From Mageeibacillus sp. UBA5770 (GTDB lineage: Bacteria; Bacillota_A; Clostridia; Saccharofermentanales; Saccharofermentanaceae), in contig DIEQ01000065.1 in NCBI GenBank assembly GCA_002418705.1, positions 1 through 14,983 of the forward strand: 14,983 nt of DNA, written 5' to 3'. The notes under the pieces are model-generated. The model worked only from the letters and a program-made list of their open reading frames with translations. It was not told the origin of the DNA and made no database searches. How positions within the stretch are numbered: position 1 is the first letter of the stretch; every line of letters begins with the position of its first letter. Position numbers and translations under genes: made by a program. Of this stretch, positions 8,315 through 14,983 are shown piece by piece.

Positions 8315-9775
8315 TCAGTTATTTTCCTCGGGAAAAGCCAGGGGGAGCGTGACGGTAAATACAGCACCCGCCTTATCATCGGTCCTGTTGGCAGCCGACA
8401 CAGATCCCCGGTGTTCCAAAATGATTGCTTTTACAAGCGCGAGTCCTATCCCGTGTTTTCCGTCCTCGCCGCGGCTGAATCGATCAAATATTTTCGGAAG
8501 AAGCTCTTCAGAGATTCCTTTGCCGTCGTCTGATATCAGTACCAAAACATGGTCTTTTGACTTTAACTTAACTGTAAGGTCTACATTTGAATTTGCATAA
8601 CGAAGACCATTTGACAGAATGTTTTCAAAGGCTCTGAACAAATCGTTTTCATTCCCCAGTACATGAATATCCTGACCGGAAAAATGAAATGTGATATTTT
8701 TTTGCGATAAAAGGGCAGAACCGCGCATTTTTTCAACTACGGACTCAAGAAGTTCCTTAAGATCAAAAACATGTTTCTGAATATCCTGTCTTCCGGCTGC
8801 GGCAGTGTCCATACGGGATATGCTTAAAAGATTTTCAACCATGCCGGTTAAGCGCTGTGATTCGGAAATAATGATATCGGCCGCACTTTCCTGATCGTCA
8901 AAAACTTTATATCGAATTCCCTCCGCATAACCCTGGATCGACATGAGCGGAGTTCTGAGTTCATGTGAAGCATTCTGAAAAAATGTCTTCTGTTCCTTAT
9001 CTGTTTGTTCAAGCTTATCAGCCATTATATTCATATCGGCAGCAAGCACATCCAATTCTTTGTCGAGAAAATTGAATTCCTGACGTTTGAAGATACCTGA
9101 ACCAATTTTACTTGCGAAGGCAGTAAGTTTTCTGATAGAGCGGATAATACTGTTTGAAACGACAAGGGACGCCAGAAGGGAGAGGGAGAGGGCTGCTAAA
9201 AGAATTACACAGAGAATTTGATTTAATGTTTCTGCAAAGTCCATATACGGTGACGAGTCAAGATACAAAAGAAGATACTGCGGGGTATACAGGCTGTTTT
9301 TGTAACTGCTCTCATCAAAAAGAAATGTTGATACATAGTAAGATGAGCCGTCAATAGACAGTACACCCGCATTCGTTCCCAACTTAACAGCCTCATCTTT
9401 TAGCTTGGCGGCAACGCTTTTAGTAATGATCAGTTCACTTGATGAATTCGTTGTGGCAGACAGATCAATATTGTAATCCTCGTTAATAAGGGCTACCTTA
9501 ACATCCGAGCTTCCGGATAGGGCGCTTATGATTTTATTCTTGACGAAATCAGGGTTGTGATTCTGCTCGGGCAGCATCGGACGCTCATCGTTTTTAGGGT
9601 CAGCAAGAAGTCTGGCTTTATCGGCCGATGTCGCTATCTTTTCATTGGCATCGCTTCGGATATAGTTGGAAACGACTATATTGAAAGACACGATGATGAT
9701 GCCGAATGATATCAGGAAAACAGTGAGAAAAGATAAAAATATATGCAGGCGAAGACTAATTTTTTTGTTGAACAT
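8315..9775 (-). CDS. Two-component sensor histidine kinase (HAMP, HisKA, HATPase)
   Basis: Predicted 486-aa membrane sensor kinase. TM1 is at about 11-36, an extracytoplasmic sensing domain at about 37-183 and TM2 at about 184-207. A HAMP region follows (about 208-260), then HisKA with NASHELRTPLMSI (phospho-acceptor H271) and a HATPase domain. The latter shows the N box FENILSNGLRYA (N385, N389), the G1 box DDGKGI (D416-I421), the F box and the G2 box HGIGLAL (441-447). All catalytic motifs are intact. The signal is unknown. It starts 1 nt after the stop of the response regulator gene, with CGGAGT inside that gene as RBS, so the two form one operon. It converges on the sensor-transporter operon; only 42 bp separate the stop codons and I see no clear terminator hairpin there. 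Confidence 0.95.
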   Translation of the reverse strand: MFNKKISLRLHIFLSFLTVFLISFGIIIVSFNIVVSNYIRSDANEKIATSADKARLLADPKNDERPMLPEQNHNPDFVKNKIISALSGSSDVKVALINEDYNIDLSATTNSSSELIITKSVAAKLKDEAVKLGTNAGVLSIDGSSYYVSTFLFDESSYKNSLYTPQYLLLYLDSSPYMDFAETLNQILCVILLAALSLSLLASLVVSNSIIRSIRKLTAFASKIGSGIFKRQEFNFLDKELDVLAADMNIMADKLEQTDKEQKTFFQNASHELRTPLMSIQGYAEGIRYKVFDDQESAADIIISESQRLTGMVENLLSISRMDTAAAGRQDIQKHVFDLKELLESVVEKMRGSALLSQKNITFHFSGQDIHVLGNENDLFRAFENILSNGLRYANSNVDLTVKLKSKDHVLVLISDDGKGISEELLPKIFDRFSRGEDGKHGIGLALVKAIILEHRGSVSAANRTDDKAGAVFTVTLPLAFPEENN

Positions 9776-9776
9776 A

Positions 9777-10517
9777 TTATGACTCCGAAGCAGCGGTAGT
9801 ATCTTCCTGTGTCATGTCATCATCCTCTTCAGACAGTGACTTCAACCGAAATCCGTACCCCCATACTGTTTTTATTACGACATGAGACTTTGCAAGCTTT
9901 TTGCGAAGTCTTTTTACCGTGTCATCGGCAACCCTTGTCTCGACTTCTGTTTCATAGCCCCAGATTCTGTCAAGAAGTTCAGCACGTGATACGGCGCGGT
10001 CCTGATTTATTATGAGATAGGTAAGCAGAGAAAATTCATTCGGCGTCAGCTGAAGATCGTCACCGCCGCATGTCGCCGATTTTGTCTTGGTCATAATGGA
10101 AATATCTTCAAAGCGAAGGCTCTCATCCGGGTGATCGGATTTTTTACTGTCCGCTTCAGCCCTGCGGAAAATTGCCTTGACTTTCATCACGAGCTTAATA
10201 GGACTGAATGGTTTTGTAAAATAATCATCGCTCCCCAGGGACAGTCCCGCAATATAATCAGAATCACTGTCCCTGGCAGTCAGCATAATAATGGGGACAT
10301 CGCTGATTTTACGCAGATCGCTGCAGATGAAAAAGCCATCGCGCCCGGGCATCATTACATCAAGAATAACAAGGTCAGCCGGATTCGTGGAGAAATACCG
10401 AAGAAGAGATTCGCCGTCTGCAAATGCAGTGACATCATATCCTTCGCGCTCCAAAAACGTCTGGACCAGATTTCTGATATTTGATTCATCATCGGCAATA
10501 TAGATGGATTTTTTCAT
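9777..10517 (-). CDS. OmpR/PhoB-family response regulator
   Basis: Predicted 246-aa DNA-binding response regulator, partner of the kinase encoded just downstream. The receiver domain (about 3-118) has the acidic pair D9-D10, phospho-acceptor D53 in LVILDVMMPG, T80 in IMLTAR and K102 in FTKPF, all intact. The winged-helix domain (about 134-228) contains LTPNEFSLLTYL, the RAELLDRIWGY turn, and the recognition segment VADDTVKRLRKKL with the terminal hairpin TVWGYGFRL. A short acidic tail (EEDDDMTQED) is an extension beyond the usual end. GGAGGAA (complement of 10521-10527) lies 3 nt before the start, so the binding site is close to the ATG. Proximity suggests it may control its own operon and the divergent galE, but that is inference. 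Confidence 0.95.
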   Translation of the reverse strand: MKKSIYIADDESNIRNLVQTFLEREGYDVTAFADGESLLRYFSTNPADLVILDVMMPGRDGFFICSDLRKISDVPIIMLTARDSDSDYIAGLSLGSDDYFTKPFSPIKLVMKVKAIFRRAEADSKKSDHPDESLRFEDISIMTKTKSATCGGDDLQLTPNEFSLLTYLIINQDRAVSRAELLDRIWGYETEVETRVADDTVKRLRKKLAKSHVVIKTVWGYGFRLKSLSEEDDDMTQEDTTAASES

Positions 10518-10573
10518 AAATTCCTCCGCGCGGCTGTTTTTGAATGATTATTTTCTTCTCATACTCATATGCT

Positions 10574-10602
10574 AAAATACCCGGAACATGTTTTTGCGTG
10601 AA
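10574..10602 (-). promoter_or_regulatory. Candidate promoter of the response regulator-kinase operon
   Basis: On the minus strand, TTCACG (complement of 10597-10602) and TATTTT (complement of 10574-10579) are 17 bp apart, each matching four of six consensus bases. The -35 box overlaps the proximal copy of an 11-bp-spaced direct repeat. OmpR-family activators often bind in just this position, which hints at autoregulation. Confidence 0.4.
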
Positions 10603-10614
10603 AAGTGCGTGAAA
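10595..10614 (+). repeat. Direct repeat TGCGTGAAA, 11-bp period
   Basis: Two identical 9-mers TGCGTGAAA start at 10595 and 10606, exactly one helical turn apart. A weaker pair, TGAAA at 10682 and 10693, has the same spacing. OmpR/PhoB-family regulators bind tandem half-sites with this period, so both are candidate sites for the adjacent regulator. Confidence 0.5.
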
Positions 10615-10893
10615 CAGAGATTATTTTTGAGCAATTCAGGAAAATATACAAATATGCTGCTTCCTTCAGTCTTACCCAAGCTGAAATGTTCATGAAACAC
10701 TATTATTATACTTCATATCCGAAAAGGTAAGCAAAAATGATTATGGTTCCTTTTTTATTCCCAAAAACATATACATGAAACGGCCCGGCAAATTACACTG
10801 TTATTTTTTGGCACCTTGGAGTATTATATAGCTTGCTGAAAAGAAATATCACCAACTTAAATAACTATGAAATTCGTTTGGAGGACTGTGAAA

Positions 10894-11910
10894 ATGCATG
10901 AAATTCTTGTAACCGGCGGTGCCGGCTATATTGGGAGCCATACTTGTATTTCTCTTATTAAAGCTGGTTATTCCGTTATTATTGCTGATGATTTATCTAA
11001 CAGCCGCTTTGAAGTTGTTTCCAGAATTCAGGAAATTACCGGTAAGAAGGTGATTTTTTATCCGTATGATGTATCTGACGAACTTGAAATGGAAAAGATT
11101 TTCCAACGGCATTCAATTGACTGTGTTATTCATTTTGCCGGTAAGAAAGCTGTTGGTGAATCGGTCAGAATTCCGCTCGAATACTACCGCACGAATCTTA
11201 ATACAACAATTTCCCTCTGTCGGGTTATGCAGCGGCATAATGTTAAGAAAATCGTATTCAGTTCTTCTGCAACGGTATACGGGACTTCCGATAAAGTGCC
11301 ATTCACGGAAGATTCCCCGCTTGGAATCTGCACCAATCCCTATGGCTGGACAAAATGGATGAATGAGCAGATCCTTCGCGATTTGTGGGTATCCGATACG
11401 GCATGGTCTGTTCAGCTGCTCAGATATTTTAACCCTGTCGGTGCTCATACCTCAGGCCGCATAGGAGAAGACCCTAAGGGCATGCCTAATAATCTTATGC
11501 CATATATCACTCAGGTTGCTGTAGGAAAGCTTGATAAGCTTCAGATTCATGGCAGTGATTATCCGACCCCGGACGGAACGGGCGTCCGTGATTACATACA
11601 CGTTATGGATCTTGCCGACGGACATGTAGCGTCGGTTAAGAAGTGCATTACTGACACAGGAGTAGAGGTATATAACCTCGGAACCGGTATTGGTTATTCT
11701 GTTCTTGAAGTTCTGCACGCATTTGAAGAGACAATCGGACGCCCTTTGTCTTATGAGATTGGCCCAAGGCGCGAAGGTGATATCGCAGTCTGTTATGCAG
11801 GAACTAAAAAAGCTGAAGAAGAACTTGGCTGGAAAGCAACACGTGATCTTCGGACAATGTGTGAAGATGCATGGAGATGGCAAAGTAAGAATCCTAACGG
11901 TTATGAGTAG
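10894..11910 (+). CDS. galE: UDP-glucose 4-epimerase
   Basis: Predicted 338-aa cytoplasmic short-chain dehydrogenase-type epimerase that interconverts UDP-glucose and UDP-galactose using bound NAD+. It supplies galactose for glycopolymers or feeds the Leloir pathway. Seen: the Rossmann motif TGGAGYIGSHT at the N-terminus (residues 7-17), HFAGKKAVGES (80-90), catalytic Ser in FSSSATVYG (S124), and the catalytic YxxxK as YGWTK (Y150, K154). DYIHVMDLADGH and YNLGTGIGYSVLEV are further GalE hallmarks. The ATG at 10867 opens a longer frame, but GGAGG at 10880-10884 sits 9 nt before ATG 10894. Starting there gives the length typical of bacterial GalE and puts the NAD motif at its normal place. No galK or galT is nearby. 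The neighbours are an LCP ligase and a two-component system, which favours an envelope role. No terminator is visible before the next gene. Confidence 0.96.
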   Translation: MHEILVTGGAGYIGSHTCISLIKAGYSVIIADDLSNSRFEVVSRIQEITGKKVIFYPYDVSDELEMEKIFQRHSIDCVIHFAGKKAVGESVRIPLEYYRTNLNTTISLCRVMQRHNVKKIVFSSSATVYGTSDKVPFTEDSPLGICTNPYGWTKWMNEQILRDLWVSDTAWSVQLLRYFNPVGAHTSGRIGEDPKGMPNNLMPYITQVAVGKLDKLQIHGSDYPTPDGTGVRDYIHVMDLADGHVASVKKCITDTGVEVYNLGTGIGYSVLEVLHAFEETIGRPLSYEIGPRREGDIAVCYAGTKKAEEELGWKATRDLRTMCEDAWRWQSKNPNGYE

Positions 11911-11927
11911 AAGTATCCATGAACGGA

Positions 11928-11950
11928 AAGGAGGAATGTTCATTATATAA
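11928..11950 (+). promoter_or_regulatory. Unusual translation-start region of the LCP gene
   Basis: A strong Shine-Dalgarno AAGGAGG (11928-11934) is followed 1 nt later by ATG and a four-codon frame (M-F-I-I-stop, 11936-11950). The LCP start codon is a further 6 nt on, 22 nt from the Shine-Dalgarno. An in-frame stop at 11948-11950 rules out an earlier LCP start. TATAAT also occurs at 11946-11951, which would place a transcript start at the LCP ATG. Confidence 0.5.
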
Positions 11951-11956
11951 TCGGAT

Positions 11957-13384
11957 ATGATGAACAAACCCTTAATGAAGCGAAACAATCCTGAATACAG
12001 GAAGCCCAACTTGGATTCACTGAATCAAGGGCACAGGGTTCCTCCGTCAAATCAAAAACCTCGTAACATGAGTCATCCGAACAGCCATCCGGTGCAGCGC
12101 CCCGCTCCCGGACACCCAACTCAAGGTCGGCCTGTCCAGGGACGTCCGGTGTATTCCCGACCCCAGAATTCTCAAGGAAATGCAAGCACAGTCATGCGCC
12201 CTGATCCAAATTCCAGAAGAAGAAAACGCAAAAAGAAAGCGAGTGCGAAACAAATAGTGCTCAGAGTTCTATTTGTGTTTTTGGCACTGGTCATTCTTCT
12301 GGGAATCGGTCTGTTTATTTACAAGGATCATCTTGAAAACCAGATAACATATATTCCTCATAATGTTAATCCATCGATGAAAAATGAGGATGGTTCAATC
12401 GTGTCCATTTCTGATGTCGCAACCGAAACGACAACAGTTGCCATGCCTTCAATTGAAGGCATTCATAACATTCTCCTTATAGGCATAGACAGCCGTTCCT
12501 CAGGCTATACAGAAGACGGATCAGGAAATCTCGCTGATATTATTATCATTCTTACGATTAATGAGAATGACAATACGATGAAGCTGACCTCCGTTCAACG
12601 GGATTCATATGTATTTATTCCCGGATATACAGATCCCCAGAAGATCAATGCTGCCATGACCTATGGAGGTCCGCCGCTGCTTATGCTGGTTCTCGAGAAC
12701 CATCTGCGCATTAATCTGGAACAGTATGCCTTTGTGAATATGAGCCATATGGAAAAAGTTATCAATGCCGTTGGAGGCGTTACTGTGTATGTATCTGAAT
12801 CCGAACGGACGAATCCATTGGGCGGTCTCAACGAACTGGTTGCTGAACAAAATGTTATATTTGGATCGCCTGTAGATTCTCATAAGCTTTATGAGACAGG
12901 AACGGTCACGCTTGACGGAAGACAGGGCGTAGCATATGCCCGAATCCGAAAGGTTGGAAACGGTGATTATGAACGTTCACAGCGCCAGGTAGAGGTATTG
13001 GAGAGCCTTCTTCACCGATTTATGGACTTAGGTCTGACTGGAAAGGCAAATGCCGTGACGGAAATATTATCATTGATTTCAACGAACATGACAAAGAATG
13101 ATATTGAGAAATATGCGTTTACTTTTCTCCCGAAAATTAAGTCTGCTGAATTTGAATACCTGCAGATTCCTGTCGAAGGATATGCTAACGAAGGTACTTT
13201 CTCTGACTACAGGGAAGGGGAATGGAGTATAAGACCGAACTGGAACGGATTAATTCCGATTGTCCAGCAGTATATGTTCGGTCAGACGTTTGCTTTTGAT
13301 CCGGCTCCCATTATTGCCGGAGCCCCGACTGAAATCCCGACCCCCTCTCCCGTCGAAGAAGATACGCAGGCAGGCGGCAATTAA
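11957..13384 (+). CDS. LytR-CpsA-Psr (LCP) family glycopolymer ligase
   Basis: Predicted 475-aa membrane protein that, by family, moves undecaprenyl-linked glycopolymers such as wall teichoic acid or capsule onto peptidoglycan. Residues 1-97 are a cytoplasmic Pro-, Gln- and Arg-rich tail with GRPVQGRPVYSRP-like repeats and a basic cluster RRRKRKKK. The single TM is at about 100-122 and the LCP domain at about 168-360. Conserved LCP residues seen are GIDSR (D178, R180), D194, SVQRDSYV (R215, D216), KINAAMTYGG (229-238), LDGRQGVAYARIR (R329, R331) and DYERSQRQ (R340, Q344). The usual Arg of the RSD motif before D194 is replaced (NLAD). After the domain come ~115 residues ending in a Pro/Thr-rich tail. 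It follows galE by 46 bp and probably shares its transcript. Start at 11957 or 11960; both are far from the Shine-Dalgarno. Confidence 0.93.
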   Translation: MMNKPLMKRNNPEYRKPNLDSLNQGHRVPPSNQKPRNMSHPNSHPVQRPAPGHPTQGRPVQGRPVYSRPQNSQGNASTVMRPDPNSRRRKRKKKASAKQIVLRVLFVFLALVILLGIGLFIYKDHLENQITYIPHNVNPSMKNEDGSIVSISDVATETTTVAMPSIEGIHNILLIGIDSRSSGYTEDGSGNLADIIIILTINENDNTMKLTSVQRDSYVFIPGYTDPQKINAAMTYGGPPLLMLVLENHLRINLEQYAFVNMSHMEKVINAVGGVTVYVSESERTNPLGGLNELVAEQNVIFGSPVDSHKLYETGTVTLDGRQGVAYARIRKVGNGDYERSQRQVEVLESLLHRFMDLGLTGKANAVTEILSLISTNMTKNDIEKYAFTFLPKIKSAEFEYLQIPVEGYANEGTFSDYREGEWSIRPNWNGLIPIVQQYMFGQTFAFDPAPIIAGAPTEIPTPSPVEEDTQAGGN

Positions 13385-13442
13385 TCAGCCCTTTTCCATT
13401 CCCGTTTTTATCTTTTCTCAATGCATTGAGTGAAAGCATGTC

Positions 13443-13471
13443 TTGACATGTGCAAAAAAAAGCCCTATATT
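13443..13471 (+). promoter_or_regulatory. Sigma-A promoter of groES-groEL
   Basis: A consensus -35 TTGACA (13443-13448), a 17-bp spacer and -10 TATATT (13466-13471) make a near-consensus housekeeping promoter. The predicted transcript start, about 13478, falls at the edge of the CIRCE element, as expected for HrcA-repressed promoters. Confidence 0.9.
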
Positions 13472-13482
13472 AATGAATGTCT

Positions 13483-13509
13483 TTAGCACTCGCATCGGTA
13501 GAGTGCTAA
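13483..13509 (+). promoter_or_regulatory. CIRCE operator (HrcA binding site)
   Basis: TTAGCACTC, nine bases, GAGTGCTAA matches the CIRCE consensus exactly on both arms (13483-13491 and 13501-13509). The dyad extends without mismatch to 14-bp arms (13478-13514). By family, HrcA binds this to repress groESL at normal temperature, and GroEL itself promotes HrcA activity. hrcA is not in the window. Confidence 0.98.
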
Positions 13510-13529
13510 AGACACAAATTTACAGATGA

Positions 13530-13832
<303 letters not shown>

Positions 13833-13836
13833 TTAA

Positions 13837-14983
<1,147 letters not shown>

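Larger units (their letters stand above)
10518..10893. other. 376-bp divergent control region between the two-component operon and galE
   Basis: No coding frame or RNA gene is recognisable here. The region is AT-rich and holds a candidate minus-strand promoter (10574-10602) and two pairs of TGAAA repeats with 11-bp spacing (10596-10614 and 10682-10697). A possible plus-strand -10 TATACT lies at 10707-10712, just after the second pair. A TATTATATA stretch at 10822-10830 has no convincing -35. A start upstream of galE at 10707 would leave a leader of roughly 175 nt, with no obvious riboswitch fold seen by eye. Confidence 0.6.

Noticed and set aside
10801..10830. TTGGCA and TATATA as a galE promoter
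   Set aside because: The spacing between TTGGCA (10808-10813) and TATATA (10825-10830) is only 11 bp, too short for a sigma-A promoter.
11452..12009. 185-codon minus-strand open frame antisense to galE
   Set aside because: It lies wholly opposite galE and the start of the LCP gene, has no Shine-Dalgarno or family motif, and reads like a shadow of a strongly supported coding frame.

Overview
The window looks like a chromosomal segment of a low-to-mid-GC Gram-positive bacterium, most likely a Clostridia member of the Lachnospiraceae type. Signs of this are strong AGGAGG-type ribosome binding sites throughout, a Gram-positive lipoprotein, an LtaS-like sulfatase, an LCP-family protein, and a groES-groEL operon under a CIRCE/HrcA operator. 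The family-level assignment is inference from protein flavour, not from a marker gene. I see no tRNA, rRNA, CRISPR array, insertion sequence or phage gene.

Layout, left to right. (1) A small acidic lipoprotein with a good rho-independent terminator (21-632). (2) A CDF-family metal exporter with an Mn-type site signature (697-1866). (3) A large LtaS/sulfatase-type membrane phosphotransferase behind an extended -10 promoter (1986-4523). (4) A tightly coupled three-gene + strand operon (4622-8272). It encodes a two-TM protein with a Cache-like extracytoplasmic domain, an MFS-like transporter with a similar sensor-like domain at its N-terminus and a YGQP-repeat tail, and a single-TM protein whose N-terminus resembles sigma-70 region 2 but has no recognisable region 4. 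(5) A convergent, minus-strand OmpR-type response regulator and histidine kinase pair (10517 to 8315). (6) A 376-bp divergent control region containing two pairs of 11-bp-spaced TGAAA repeats. (7) galE and an LCP ligase, + strand. (8) A sigma-A promoter, CIRCE, groES and the first ~368 codons of groEL, which runs off the window.

The likely common theme of the middle part is the cell envelope. The LtaS-like enzyme polymerises or decorates with glycerol-phosphate, GalE supplies UDP-galactose, and the LCP protein would attach glycopolymers to peptidoglycan. The two-component system sits next to galE and could sense envelope state. The most unusual item is the 4622-8272 operon. A stand-alone extracytoplasmic sensor-like protein, a transporter carrying a related sensor-like domain and a membrane-anchored sigma-like protein are translated as one unit, and together they look like an undescribed sense/transport/signal module. 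Its function cannot be read from the sequence.

Several starts were placed internally to the longest open frame because the Shine-Dalgarno sequence decides them: 21, 1986, 4622 and 10894. The start of the LCP gene (11957) is unusual, with its only good Shine-Dalgarno 22 nt upstream.
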